A stretch of 33,898 nt of DNA. It comes from Deltaproteobacteria bacterium. GTDB taxonomy: Bacteria; Desulfobacterota; Syntrophia; Syntrophales; UBA2210. The DNA lies in NCBI GenBank assembly GCA_016935935.1, contig JAFGPZ010000254.1, positions 1 to 33,898 on the forward strand. The letters run 5' to 3'. Below the pieces are notes generated by a model. The model did no database searches and was not told the DNA's origin. It saw only the letters and a program-made list of their open reading frames with translations. Both the position numbers and the translations under genes were made by a program. Shown here in pieces: positions 1 to 8,851 of the stretch (positions are counted from its first letter, which is position 1; each line of letters opens with the position of its first letter).

Positions 1-54
1 CCGCCAGTAACCACGGCTGTTGCTGTCATTACCGTTTGTTATCTGTCCACCCAT
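1..54 (-). CDS. Start of an unidentified gene, cut by the window edge
   Basis: An ATG at 52-54 on the minus strand lies 7 bases after an AAGGG Shine-Dalgarno and about 48 bases past the stop of the Wzz-like gene. The 18 visible codons read MGGQITNGNDSNSRGYWR with no stop, and the frame leaves the window. The position directly after a Wzz/SLBB pair would suit a tyrosine autokinase, another chain-length protein or a further export component. The visible residues do not discriminate between these, so no function is assigned. Confidence 0.5.
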   Translation of the reverse strand, partial: MGGQITNGNDSNSRGYWR

Positions 55-101
55 AACAAAGCCCTTCTATTGACGACCGCATGCACGCATATCCGCACAC
101 C

Positions 102-1334
102 TCACCGACCTTGGCTCAGTGCCTTCATCTTCAACAGATATTCACGGAAGAAGGCAAGGAAAATAGCACCGAACAAAGCAGCCATGAAAGACATGATACA
201 TATCTGCGCTCGCTTGGGTTTAAATCTTCTTTCCGGAGGCACGGCCTTATCGATAATTTGAAATGACAAATCTTCCTTAGATTCCTCGATTTTAGCCATC
301 TCATACTGAGAGGTCAAAAGGGCATTGATCTTGGCCAAGAGCTCGCGGCGCAACATCAAATACGTGAGATAGACCTGCTGGGGAACATCCTTTACAAGAT
401 TCACCTCGGCTATTTTCTTGTCGAGCTCTGTTTTTTGCACGATGAGGCTCTCGATGCCGGAGCTCGGGATCGGAGACTCGGCATTCGACAAAACAGTGCC
501 GTTTGATATCGTCGCCGGGTTATTCATCGCAAGCAACTTCGTCTCCGATTCCCGTGTCTCAAATCCCAAATCCCTGGCTTGAATGGGAACATCAACCTTC
601 GCCTCCGAGGCCGACACGCGATTTCCCTTATAAAACTCGTTAATTTCCTTGCCCGCCTCCAGAAGATCCCGCTTGTTCTCGGCAAGCTGCCCCTCGATAA
701 AGATGCGGTTTCGCTTGGCAGTCGTAAGGGCATTGTCATTGATGAAATTCTGAAGCTCATCCAGATAGGCATTGACAACACGTGCAGCGATGAGTGGATC
801 CCGAAATTCACCCGCTATCTTTATCGTTTTGTTCTTCTTGTCATCCATTACCGAAACCAAATTCTTCATCTTAATCACGGCATCTTCCCTGTTGGGTGTT
901 TTCTTAGGATCACTGGTTTTCCACTTCCTGCTTTTCACATCCCATTTATCCTCGAATAAAATCGGCATGAGATCTTCTCGATTAATCACCTTTTCCACCA
1001 AGGTCCTGCTTTTTAAGATCGACACAAATTTCTGCGTATCATCTTGCATACCGGGAACGTTGACACCGGCAAGCGATGCAAGTCCTCCAAACTGGGATGC
1101 AAGCGCTGCCAACCCGCCACTGCCGCTTTTCGATGACACGGGTATAATCACCGCCTCCGCCTTGTAGATCTTCGTCATGAGCAGACTCGCAATAACCGCA
1201 ACTATCGACGCTGCGCCGACAATAGCCGCGATCATCTTTTTGTACTTCATAATCACGCGCCAATAGTCGAGAAGGTTGATCTCTTCGGTACCCGACGTGT
1301 GTGAAACGCGATTGGGTATATCACCATAATGCAT
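102..1334 (-). CDS. Wzz-type polysaccharide chain-length determinant
   Basis: This 410-residue protein has the Wzz/PCP layout. A short cytoplasmic N-terminus contains an LLDYWRVIMKYKK segment, followed by a first membrane helix near residues 33-55, a long polar and coiled periplasmic region, and a second membrane helix near residues 380-400 preceded by a Pro-rich PPERRFKPKRA stretch typical of the family. Such proteins oligomerise in the inner membrane and set the length of Wzy-made polymer. The length fits a PCP without a fused kinase. The ATG at 1334 is chosen because GGGAGG lies 7 bases upstream; a TTG six codons earlier would overlap that site. It follows the SLBB gene by 30 bp, the usual partner arrangement. 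The periplasmic part has strong helix-forming stretches around the ESKEDLSFQIIDKA region. Confidence 0.9.
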   Translation of the reverse strand: MHYGDIPNRVSHTSGTEEINLLDYWRVIMKYKKMIAAIVGAASIVAVIASLLMTKIYKAEAVIIPVSSKSGSGGLAALASQFGGLASLAGVNVPGMQDDTQKFVSILKSRTLVEKVINREDLMPILFEDKWDVKSRKWKTSDPKKTPNREDAVIKMKNLVSVMDDKKNKTIKIAGEFRDPLIAARVVNAYLDELQNFINDNALTTAKRNRIFIEGQLAENKRDLLEAGKEINEFYKGNRVSASEAKVDVPIQARDLGFETRESETKLLAMNNPATISNGTVLSNAESPIPSSGIESLIVQKTELDKKIAEVNLVKDVPQQVYLTYLMLRRELLAKINALLTSQYEMAKIEESKEDLSFQIIDKAVPPERRFKPKRAQICIMSFMAALFGAIFLAFFREYLLKMKALSQGR

Positions 1335-1364
1335 CGCAAACCTCCCTCTCAATGATCTTCGCGC

Positions 1365-2516
1365 TTACTTTGTAATCGCAAGAATCGTCGAACTGGCGGC
1401 AAGACCAAAACTGGCAAGACTCAATCCAAAACCTGCCCAAGCGGCGTTGCTCATCACCTTTTGCTTGACCCGTATGGTGTCGCCTGGATTCACACGGTCA
1501 TCAGGTTTCCCCCGTTTGGCCTTCCCGTCAATGGACGTAATCTTGTAGTTGTCGGTCCCTCGATCACTAAGCCCCCCCGCCAGCGTGATATACTGATTGA
1601 GTGTATAGTATGGGCTGAATGGATATGCACCTGGGAAAGCCACCCCTCCCAACACAAAGACCCGATCCTCATATGAGGGATAGAAAACCTGGTCGCCGGG
1701 AATCGCGGCAACATTGTAGTCGAACTCGGTATCCTTGGTAAGCATATTGGGAATGACCACGACATCGCCGTTTTCTATCTCGAATCTCCTGAGGGCATCG
1801 TCGGCTATTATTATCTCATTCACCTTCTTCTCACCATCCTCGAACCGTATCACCCGGATCGGCTCATTCTTTGCCACCGCCGCATTGAAGCCCCCGGCAA
1901 GCTCAATAACCTCCTTTAAGGTATTTTCGTTTTTTACCTCGTAGAAGTCAGGCCGCCTCACGGAGCCCACGACCTGAATCACGTGCTTTCTCAAAGGCAC
2001 AAAGACGACGTCGTTGTCGGTAACATAAGGATTTTGATTCAGATGCCCAAAGAGTCTATAGGAAAGCAGATCGAGCTTCGTAGTGCCGCCCCCCTTGCGG
2101 CGGAGCTCCACCCCGCGCTCAGATCCGTTCACAGCAAACCCTCCGGCCTTGCTGATAACCTCGGAAACCCTATCAGACGCGGAAACACGATAGGTGCCAG
2201 GTTTCATAACTTCACCGAGCACGTGGACCTGATACCCCATCGAAATCAGCGCCGCCTCACCAGCGGTTGTACCGCCGAGGGCGCCGCCAACACTTCCGGT
2301 AACGCTGCTCGGAATGGATAGGGTGCCCCCCGGCTGTCCCTGCACCGGGTACTGTCCCTGAATTTGCCTCTCACCCCCGCGGAAGCTTGGTGCAGGCCCC
2401 ATGTCCGGTTGGTCGGCTGCGGTGGGAACCCGATAGCGATTGGACTGCGCAAAAGACACAGAGAAAGGCAAAAAAAGTATGAACAAACTGAGAGCTAATG
2501 AAATGATGCGATACAT
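1365..2516 (-). CDS. Polysaccharide export protein with three SLBB domains
   Basis: This 383-residue protein starts with a clear signal peptide (hydrophobic residues 4-22, probable cleavage after FAQ or FA). A Gly/Pro/Gln-rich linker runs to about residue 90. Three SLBB-like beta-grasp repeats follow at roughly 98-175, 180-258 and 286-352, each with a V-x-V-x-G-x-V-x-x-P-G/D start and an AGGF or AGGL motif. A hydrophobic C-terminal helix spans 359-381. Wza-type proteins form the outer-membrane or periplasmic export channel. I cannot see the usual N-terminal PES domain in the linker, nor a lipobox Cys, so this may be an accessory or divergent Wza. An AAGGAGG site lies 7 bases before the ATG, the strongest ribosome binding site in the window. 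It pairs with the downstream Wzz gene. Confidence 0.88.
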   Translation of the reverse strand: MYRIISLALSLFILFLPFSVSFAQSNRYRVPTAADQPDMGPAPSFRGGERQIQGQYPVQGQPGGTLSIPSSVTGSVGGALGGTTAGEAALISMGYQVHVLGEVMKPGTYRVSASDRVSEVISKAGGFAVNGSERGVELRRKGGGTTKLDLLSYRLFGHLNQNPYVTDNDVVFVPLRKHVIQVVGSVRRPDFYEVKNENTLKEVIELAGGFNAAVAKNEPIRVIRFEDGEKKVNEIIIADDALRRFEIENGDVVVIPNMLTKDTEFDYNVAAIPGDQVFYPSYEDRVFVLGGVAFPGAYPFSPYYTLNQYITLAGGLSDRGTDNYKITSIDGKAKRGKPDDRVNPGDTIRVKQKVMSNAAWAGFGLSLASFGLAASSTILAITK

Positions 2517-2637
2517 GATATAACCTCCTTGATTTCAGCATTCATCACGTGGCTTATTGCCTCCCTATATCATCAGCGCTTCTCACGACCTTTCCGAGTC
2601 TTATACGTTGTCCCTCAGTTCACCAAGGCCGGATGCT
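2517..2637 (-). other. 121-bp intergenic gap before the export gene
   Basis: This is one of the few gaps in the left 27 kb. It lies between the phosphoglycosyl transferase stop and the export gene. It ends in the AAGGAGG ribosome binding site. I see no convincing stem-loop terminator and only a weak sigma-70-like candidate (TTGGTG, 15-bp spacer, TATAAG), so a separate promoter for the export genes is possible but unproven. Confidence 0.35.
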
Positions 2638-3234
2638 CTACCCCCAAAAAATACATTTAATCGTTCTGAACATTATCAAGGCATCTGTCCAAATGTTTGC
2701 ACCCTTTATATACTCCATGTTCAAACGCACCTTCTGAGGAAGAATCTCGGTCACATATTTCAAATGAGGGTTAGACGAAGAATCCAACATCTCACTTTCG
2801 TCCCTGAAGGCAATCGACGCGGGATCAGTCATGCCGGGCTTCACGCTGTATATAAACTCCTGATCAGGAATAACGCGGGCATATTCGGGTACCTCAGGCC
2901 TCGGGCCGACAAAGCTCATGTCCCCTAAAAACACATTGACAAGCTGAGGAAGCTCGTCAATCTTGTATTTGCGCAAAAGCATGCCGACTTTCGTAATCCG
3001 GCTATCGTTCCCAGCTGTGATTTTTAACCCGTTCAGCGATGCATCTGAAATCATAGTGCGAAATTTATACATTCTAAAATGTTTGCGATTCAATCCGACC
3101 CGCACCTGTCTAAAAAAAACGCCCCCAGGAGAATCAATAATAATGAATAAAGCAATTACTGTAAAAAAAGGCGTAAAAACCACAAGGGCCATCGATGAAA
3201 TTATTATATCTATAAGGCGCTTCATGAACATCAT
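2638..3234 (-). CDS. Minimal phosphoglycosyl transferase (initiating sugar-1-phosphate transferase)
   Basis: This 198-residue enzyme is of the bacterial sugar transferase family (WcaJ C-terminal domain, PglC-like). It would transfer a sugar-1-phosphate from a nucleotide sugar to undecaprenyl phosphate at the inner leaflet, the first step of repeat-unit assembly. It has one N-terminal membrane segment (about 5-28), the [20 protein letters not shown] block, the [21 protein letters not shown] signature and the [10 protein letters not shown] block. It lacks the four-helix N-terminal domain of long WcaJ/WbaP proteins, so it is the small monotopic form. Its ATG overlaps the TGA of the aminotransferase (ATGA), which implies translational coupling. 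The specific sugar cannot be read from the sequence; an acetamido-deoxy sugar from the neighbouring dehydratase/aminotransferase path is a reasonable guess. Confidence 0.92.
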   Translation of the reverse strand: MMFMKRLIDIIISSMALVVFTPFFTVIALFIIIDSPGGVFFRQVRVGLNRKHFRMYKFRTMISDASLNGLKITAGNDSRITKVGMLLRKYKIDELPQLVNVFLGDMSFVGPRPEVPEYARVIPDQEFIYSVKPGMTDPASIAFRDESEMLDSSSNPHLKYVTEILPQKVRLNMEYIKGANIWTDALIMFRTIKCIFWG

Positions 3235-4403
3235 AATATCAAAGTTTTGATCGCAGTCACGACTCTTGCGACATCATCATCAGTCATTTTGCTATAAATG
3301 GGTAGAGAAACCACATTACGATATAAACTCTCGGCAATAGGAAAATCACCATCGCGATATCCAAGTGTGTTCCGCCAGTACGGATGCATATGAAGAGGTA
3401 TAAAGTGAACACTCGTCCCTATGCCATTCAAGGCCATTTTTTCTATAAAGGCATCACGCAACATCCAGTCCGAATTTATGGACACTAGATACAAATGCCA
3501 CGCATGCTCGCCAGACAGGGCCTTTCTCTTTTCACCGGTGACATCAGCATAAGGAATCGTAATACGATCCCTAAAATCAGCCAGTTCTCTATCATAAATC
3601 TCAGCTATCCTAGCGCGCCTCTCCCTGAACCGCTCGGCTTTCTTCAATTGATGGATGCCAATGGCCGCTGCTATGTCGGCCATATTGTACTTGTAGCCTG
3701 GGGCAATCACCTCATATTGCCAGGATGCTTTCTCAGACCTGTAGCGATTAAACACATCACGATCGATGCCATGAAGCCTCATTATCCTACATCTTTTTGC
3801 AACATCATCCTTATCTGTAACGATCATACCACCTTCACCCGTTGTAATCGTCTTCGTAGCATAAAAGCTAAAAACAGTAACATCACTCGAAAGAGAACCG
3901 ATAAGCTTACCATTGTAACGTGCTGGGAACGAATGCGCCGCATCCTCGACCACGGATAGACCCTTCTCACGAGCGACCTTGTGAATTGCATCCATGTCGC
4001 ATGAAAGTCCAGCAACATGAACGGGAATGATGGCTTTTGTCCTCGGAGATATTGAACTCTCTACACAAGCGGGATCAATGTTGTAGCTGGATTGATCTAC
4101 ATCCACAAAGATTGGTTTCGCGCCAAGATAGTTGATAACTTCAGCGGTGGCTGTAAAAGTGTATGTCGTTGTAATCACCTCATCACCCGGGCCTATTCCC
4201 AGAGCATCGAGAGCGAGATGAAGGCCCGCCGTTGCTGAGTTGACAGCCACAGCATGTTTTGTGCCGATGCATTTACCGAATTCCTGCTCGAACAACCTGG
4301 ATTTCGGCCCCGTAGTGACCCACCCAGACTTCAGTGAATCAACGACCTCGGCAATTTCCTCTTCGCCTATTTCAGGGAGGGCAAATGGAAGGAAAGCTGA
4401 CAT
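3231..4403 (-). CDS. DegT/DnrJ/EryC1/StrS-type sugar aminotransferase
   Basis: This 390-residue PLP enzyme should aminate a keto nucleotide sugar, typically the 4-keto product of a 4,6-dehydratase, using glutamate. Seen directly: the substrate and cofactor motifs WVTTGP (about 28-33) and [12 protein letters not shown], an EDAAHS block with Asp154, and the Schiff-base Lys184 in the [11 protein letters not shown] signature. Length matches the family. The ATG at 4403 is preferred because GAGGAG lies just upstream and the protein then begins with the usual [13 protein letters not shown] start; an upstream start at 4442 would add 13 unconserved residues inside the preceding gene. It is coupled to the phosphoglycosyl transferase by an ATGA overlap. 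The dehydratase encoded at 7605-8825 is the obvious source of its substrate. Confidence 0.93.
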   Translation of the reverse strand: MSAFLPFALPEIGEEEIAEVVDSLKSGWVTTGPKSRLFEQEFGKCIGTKHAVAVNSATAGLHLALDALGIGPGDEVITTTYTFTATAEVINYLGAKPIFVDVDQSSYNIDPACVESSISPRTKAIIPVHVAGLSCDMDAIHKVAREKGLSVVEDAAHSFPARYNGKLIGSLSSDVTVFSFYATKTITTGEGGMIVTDKDDVAKRCRIMRLHGIDRDVFNRYRSEKASWQYEVIAPGYKYNMADIAAAIGIHQLKKAERFRERRARIAEIYDRELADFRDRITIPYADVTGEKRKALSGEHAWHLYLVSINSDWMLRDAFIEKMALNGIGTSVHFIPLHMHPYWRNTLGYRDGDFPIAESLYRNVVSLPIYSKMTDDDVARVVTAIKTLIL

Positions 4404-4407
4404 CGCG

Positions 4408-5145
4408 TCACTCCTCTTCTTTCTGAATCCAGCACAGCACATGAGTTCTCAAAAAAGGCAGCATATTAAAAATCGTGTAAAAAGAAGGGTGCAACCTTGT
4501 AACAAGCCTGGCAATCGGTGGCGCAAGCGTGACGCGCCAGTGCTTCATCCTGGACTCAGGAAAAAGGTCACGCACGCGCGACAATGGTATGCCCCCGACA
4601 TCCTTATTCCTAGGATTATTATAGACAAAATCATACCAGAGAATTCCGCCCCCTGGTTTGACCCAGTGCCACATCTTTTTTGCCAATTTTATTTGGAAGC
4701 TACTATCTAAAATCGAAGAAAAGACCGTTGACTGCATCACAACATTATACACCACATGCTCGTTACGCATTTGCATGGCGTCACCGGCAACAAGATTTAC
4801 TCCCGATGGCAACAACCGTCTCGCCTCTTGCACTCGCTCATCCAATAGATCATTTCCCACTAAGTTCTCGGGCATAAAACCAAGCCGAACCATTTGAAGA
4901 AGATTGTTACCCTTACCACATCCTATTTCGAGCAACTTCTTATCACCCAAAGGCTCAAGCCGTGAATACTTAATCCACTTGATTAATGCCCTCTCTTTCT
5001 CTTGCGCCCACATATAGTTCCAGGGGCTCAATAAACTGTAAATTGAATCCAGCAAGGCCCCCTTCCTCCTGGAATAGCGGTCGCGGATTGCATCAACTTC
5101 ATCGAGATGATCTCGGCTTTTTACTTCAACGTGCGCATTCATCAT
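4408..5145 (-). CDS. Class I SAM-dependent methyltransferase
   Basis: This 245-residue protein has a Rossmann methyltransferase core. The SAM-binding motif I is [15 protein letters not shown] (about residues 74-88). An acidic strand end ([11 protein letters not shown]) and [11 protein letters not shown] follow, and the [15 protein letters not shown] block is typical of post-core strands in class I enzymes. In polysaccharide loci such proteins methylate sugar hydroxyls or carboxyls of the repeat unit or its terminus. The acceptor cannot be told here. The gene starts with ATGATG overlapping the stop of the GT2 gene by four bases and ends five bases before the aminotransferase start, so it is firmly inside the operon. 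Confidence 0.85.
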   Translation of the reverse strand: MMNAHVEVKSRDHLDEVDAIRDRYSRRKGALLDSIYSLLSPWNYMWAQEKERALIKWIKYSRLEPLGDKKLLEIGCGKGNNLLQMVRLGFMPENLVGNDLLDERVQEARRLLPSGVNLVAGDAMQMRNEHVVYNVVMQSTVFSSILDSSFQIKLAKKMWHWVKPGGGILWYDFVYNNPRNKDVGGIPLSRVRDLFPESRMKHWRVTLAPPIARLVTRLHPSFYTIFNMLPFLRTHVLCWIQKEEE

Positions 5146-6188
5146 CGTGTTATTGGCATATCATCGATCTTTCCACCATTCTGCTTAGATAGGGTGAAGT
5201 CGAAAATCCCTTTCAGGTAGCCCATGCCGTAACCCAAATGGAGCACCAAAAAAACAATCGGCAAAATAGGCAATATCTTCCAACCCTTTTTTCTAGCGCT
5301 CTGAGACGATACATATATATTTACAACCATATACGTGCCGACATAACCAACAATATACTTCCACGTCAGTGGATCGTACACAAATGATAACACTGATGCA
5401 AATAAACCAATAACAAAGAATGCAGGGATCATTTGACGCCATGTTCTTCTTATACCCACCTTCTTGGCGACTAAAGGTTTGAAATACCCGTACTGGTAAA
5501 ACATCATCCACAGCTTCTTCAAGGAGCCTCGTGCGTAATATTTTGAAATTATCTGTGGCACTAACAATAATTTACCGCCGCGATTGAACAGCCTCAAATT
5601 AAATTCGTCATCCTGATTCCTAACAAGATCTTCATCAAACATTCCAATTTTTTCAAAAACTCCCTTTCTATAGCAACCGTAAGGCACAGTATTTACATAC
5701 CGCTCTTGTCTCATGCCTATCCTGAAATATGATCTCCCCACCCCAAAAGGATGGGACAAGGCCAATGCGATCGCGTTCGCAACCACGGTGCTGTCCCCAG
5801 GCAGCGTCTTGATAAGGCCGCCGATACAATCCGCTTTCTTATCTCGATACTTATCGGCAATAATTCTAAGAACACCATCACCAAGCTCCGAATGGCTGCC
5901 TAGGATCAAAATATATTCTCCCCTCGCATTTTTGACACCAACGTTGAGTGCCGCAGGCGTCACTCTCTTATAATTATCAAGCATCCTGATGAAGCTATAT
6001 TTTTTCAAATACTCTCGGACAATTTCCCTCGTTCCATCTTCGCTCATACCATCCACAACTATAACATCAAGTCTGTCGTCCCCATATCCCTGATTCAAGA
6101 CTGAATCAAGGCAGGCGCCGATATAATTCCTCTCGTTCCTAGAAGGTATCACTATTGATATGATTGGATTATTATTTTTGCAATTCAT
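5142..6188 (-). CDS. Family 2 glycosyltransferase, ExoA-like, with C-terminal membrane helices
   Basis: This 348-residue enzyme has a GT-A fold start (ISIVIPSRNERNYIGACLDSVLNQ), the DVIVVDGMSEDGT block, and the acceptor motif NQDDEFNLRL seen in ExoA-like succinoglycan glucosyltransferases. About three hydrophobic helices follow from residue 265 to 335. It should add one sugar to the undecaprenyl-linked unit on the cytoplasmic face. Where many family members have a DAH or DxD-type motif, this one reads ILILGSHSE, so the first metal-binding Asp is Gly; I cannot tell whether that is normal for its subfamily. The ATG at 6188 is chosen because the GT2 core starts there; upstream codons to 6221 overlap the CapK-like gene. 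It overlaps that gene by 17 bases. Confidence 0.87.
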   Translation of the reverse strand: MNCKNNNPIISIVIPSRNERNYIGACLDSVLNQGYGDDRLDVIVVDGMSEDGTREIVREYLKKYSFIRMLDNYKRVTPAALNVGVKNARGEYILILGSHSELGDGVLRIIADKYRDKKADCIGGLIKTLPGDSTVVANAIALALSHPFGVGRSYFRIGMRQERYVNTVPYGCYRKGVFEKIGMFDEDLVRNQDDEFNLRLFNRGGKLLLVPQIISKYYARGSLKKLWMMFYQYGYFKPLVAKKVGIRRTWRQMIPAFFVIGLFASVLSFVYDPLTWKYIVGYVGTYMVVNIYVSSQSARKKGWKILPILPIVFLVLHLGYGMGYLKGIFDFTLSKQNGGKIDDMPITR

Positions 6189-7608
6189 GATCACACTTCT
6201 CACCGGACCGATGAGAAGCAACCCTCATATTGTTGATTACACCTTTATATTTGCCATTACTCTGCCTCTGTATTTCATGAACCCTCTCTATTATAATCTT
6301 CGCGGGTCCCACTCGTTCTTGCAGTCGCTGCGAAATCAACCGCCCCACATTCTCGGAGTAGCCCGATGAGGGAACCAAAAGAACGCGGATTGAGTCGAAG
6401 GAATCCTGAATTATCTGAGCATTTTTGATTGGCAATTCCCCCTTGAATACCGGATCGAGCCGCCCCACTCTTTTGCCGTCAACGGTGTATATCAAGTCAT
6501 CCGATCGACCTTCCACCGATTTCAAAATCGGCATCCTCCGGCCACACCCACATACGTCACCGGATTCAGACAAGGTTCCTGAATCCCCGATGCGGTAGCG
6601 AATGAGCGGCATATCCGAATTGAGCAGACCGGTACATACCAGATCGCCGCTTCGCTCGTCTTCGACATTCTCTTCCCCATTACATACTTCGACCATGCCA
6701 AGATCCGGCCAGAGATGCATCCGTCCACACATACATTCGCTCGCCGTGGCCACAATTTCCGCCATGCCATACGTCTGGCGCACAGGACATCTGAATGCCC
6801 TTGAAATAACATCCCGCTGATAATCATAAAGCGGCTCGGCATTAGTCACTACTACCCGTGGCGTCAAGCACTTGCCTGACTTAAGCACTCCCTGAGCAAG
6901 CTCATACAGCGATGATGAATATCCGAATAGGAAGTGTATTCGATAATCATCAAGTGCCCTCAAATAATGATCTATAAGATCCGGGGCGAGATGGTACGAT
7001 GACATGTAGAGTTGATTCATGGCCCAATTCCACACCCAGAAAGGCGGGTCCCTCTTATCTACAGACGTAACCAGCTGGCCGCCGATGATAGCCCACCGAT
7101 CGTGTAGGGACACCCCATACCATCGCCGACATCTGGCCTCGAATAACGCATACCACTTTCTCACAGTCTCAAGGCTCCACCAGAGGCTCAGCGGCTTGCC
7201 GGTTGTTCCGCTCGTATGCTCCCTGAACATCCATCTGGTGTCACAGTCATCCGCAACAAACGAACGCGGATTATTCCTGACACACTCTTTTTCAAGAACG
7301 GGCCAGTTCTCCAAGTATTCATGCGATCTTTTGTCACCCGCTACCCTGCGTCTCCGCCACATATTTCGGTAGTATGGCACCCTCGTAGCAGCTCTGTGCA
7401 ACACGAACGCCAGCCTCTCCCTCTGCCAATTGTCCCAACGCTCAGAACTCCAGCTTTCGCGCTCGAGCGCTTCTTGGACATATTTCTCGGTCTCAGCGCC
7501 ATAGCGCCACATTCTCAGGTAGTAACCGCGCAGGCTTGCCATCAAGACTCTCAACGAGTATGGTGCCCTATGATATATATTTTGCAGACAAGAACGCATT
7601 AAACTCAC
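6172..7608 (-). CDS. CapK/PaaK-like adenylate-forming enzyme
   Basis: This 478-residue protein belongs to the phenylacetate-CoA ligase-like branch of AMP-forming enzymes often found in capsule clusters (CapK). Visible motifs are the P-loop-like REHTSGTTGKPLSLWW near residue 130, the adenine-binding QTYGMAEIVA block, a CGCGRRMP cysteine-rich turn and YRIGDSG. CapK-type proteins are thought to activate an acyl or amino-acid group for attachment to polysaccharide, but substrates are largely unknown. The reading frame opens with a GTG that overlaps the dehydratase stop (GTGA); an ATG three codons on (7599) is an equally good start. An AGAGG site sits just upstream of both. The methyltransferase, acetyltransferase and FemAB-like genes nearby suggest a heavily decorated polymer. 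Confidence 0.86.
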   Translation of the reverse strand: MSLMRSCLQNIYHRAPYSLRVLMASLRGYYLRMWRYGAETEKYVQEALERESWSSERWDNWQRERLAFVLHRAATRVPYYRNMWRRRRVAGDKRSHEYLENWPVLEKECVRNNPRSFVADDCDTRWMFREHTSGTTGKPLSLWWSLETVRKWYALFEARCRRWYGVSLHDRWAIIGGQLVTSVDKRDPPFWVWNWAMNQLYMSSYHLAPDLIDHYLRALDDYRIHFLFGYSSSLYELAQGVLKSGKCLTPRVVVTNAEPLYDYQRDVISRAFRCPVRQTYGMAEIVATASECMCGRMHLWPDLGMVEVCNGEENVEDERSGDLVCTGLLNSDMPLIRYRIGDSGTLSESGDVCGCGRRMPILKSVEGRSDDLIYTVDGKRVGRLDPVFKGELPIKNAQIIQDSFDSIRVLLVPSSGYSENVGRLISQRLQERVGPAKIIIERVHEIQRQSNGKYKGVINNMRVASHRSGEKCDHELQK

Positions 7609-8825
7609 ATCCTCTGGTCCAAGTTAATACCCGTCTCTATGTGTTTGAATTCTGGCAAGACCTTCGAGATCGCCTCGACTAGATGCTCTTTGCTCACCGC
7701 ATCTTTGTTAGACGATACGACCAACTCTAGATAATTGACAATATCTGAAATCATACCCTTCGCAACCGACTTGTACTCCACGCCCATCAGATGTCTGAAA
7801 CCAATATCGACTGCGATTTCCTCTGATCCCACGAACTCCTCGTAAGGTTTCTCGCCGCTCGTATTGAGCTCTGTCAAGAACAGGGGATAGTAACCATGAT
7901 CGCAATCGGTCGCTACTCGCCTCCTCGCCTCATGTTCGTCATCATAGATTCGCGGCTTCATTCCATAGTACTTGAGCACCATCCTTGCTGCGTCTTCCAT
8001 GGTGCACATGTCCGCCGAAGGATCGAGCTTGGGTATGAGGATCAATCGGTCGAATCCACAGAACGCCGAAAGCAAGCATATCTGCCCGGCTTCTTCAAGC
8101 GAAATAAAATAACGCCGTGTCGCGCGAGGCAGGGCCATCGGCTGCCTCTTTTCATAGCGCTTCAGAAAACTCTGCAGCAAACTGCCATCGGAAAAAGCAA
8201 CGTTTGCAAACCGGGCAGAGGTCGTATTAAATTTCTTCCCTGGTCGTATGTCGTCAGAAAACATCACGTGTTCCATGAGCCTCTTGCTAGCCCCCATCAT
8301 ATTCGCTGGATTTGCCGCCTTGTCAGTAGATACACTGAAGAAGCAGCTCGTTCCATCCTGGGCACCCAACCACTTGAAGATTCTGGCCGTCTTCACGACG
8401 TTAGTATCGATCATCTGGAGAAGGCTATAGGAATCCTTCTCTGACCTGACATGCTTGAGCGCAGCAAAATTAAGCACTACGTCATACGGACGCTGCTCGA
8501 CGATGAACTGATGCATTATCTGTGAACCGTAATCAAGAGGCAGCGTACGGAAATCGTCTATAGTCAAACCGTCAACACCGCTTCGCAGCCATCGCACAAG
8601 CTCGGCAAGGCCATTCTCGCTCTGGTCCACGACATGAAGTGAGCGAGGCCGGTACTTGAGGATCTGCTCAACAGTAGCTGAACCTATGCTGCCTGCCCCT
8701 CCGATCACCAGTATCCTGCTGCCTTTGATCTCGGAGTTTATCTCGCGCATATGGGTCTCAATGTCTTCCACAAACAATGACTGCGACCTTCTTGTAATAA
8801 GTCTTGTAAGGTTGTCGATCGTCAT
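7605..8825 (-). CDS. Nucleotide-sugar 4,6-dehydratase, PglF/FlaA1 (CapD) type, soluble form
   Basis: This 406-residue extended SDR begins MTIDNLTRL, has a short N-terminal helical region and an NAD-binding GGAGSIGS at residues 42-49. An FAALKHVRSEKD block (about 120-131) and VSTDKAANP (165-173) follow. MGASK at 177-181 has Met where classical SDRs have the catalytic Tyr. That substitution, with the TDK motif, is characteristic of UDP-GlcNAc 4,6-dehydratases of the PglF/WbpM/FlaA1 group. The reaction would give a 4-keto-6-deoxy nucleotide sugar for the DegT aminotransferase. It lacks the membrane domain of WbpM. The frame stays open to 9101, but the ATG at 8825 is preferred: it follows a purine-rich AAGGAAAGGG and AGGA region, and the family starts there. 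The upstream GT4 stop lies 26 bp before it. Confidence 0.9.
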   Translation of the reverse strand: MTIDNLTRLITRRSQSLFVEDIETHMREINSEIKGSRILVIGGAGSIGSATVEQILKYRPRSLHVVDQSENGLAELVRWLRSGVDGLTIDDFRTLPLDYGSQIMHQFIVEQRPYDVVLNFAALKHVRSEKDSYSLLQMIDTNVVKTARIFKWLGAQDGTSCFFSVSTDKAANPANMMGASKRLMEHVMFSDDIRPGKKFNTTSARFANVAFSDGSLLQSFLKRYEKRQPMALPRATRRYFISLEEAGQICLLSAFCGFDRLILIPKLDPSADMCTMEDAARMVLKYYGMKPRIYDDEHEARRRVATDCDHGYYPLFLTELNTSGEKPYEEFVGSEEIAVDIGFRHLMGVEYKSVAKGMISDIVNYLELVVSSNKDAVSKEHLVEAISKVLPEFKHIETGINLDQRM

Positions 8826-8851
8826 CTGTATATGTCCTATCTGCCCTTTCC

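Noticed and set aside
2517..2637. Rho-independent terminator between the phosphoglycosyl transferase and export genes
   Set aside because: I found no stable inverted repeat followed by a T run on the minus strand.
3495..3959. 154-codon plus-strand frame, and similar ones at 579-959 and 11631-12122
   Set aside because: All are antisense to well-supported genes and show unlikely residue composition with no recognisable domain.
7896..8444. 182-codon open frame on the plus strand
   Set aside because: It lies wholly antisense to the 4,6-dehydratase, has no family motif, and the minus-strand protein keeps all SDR motifs.
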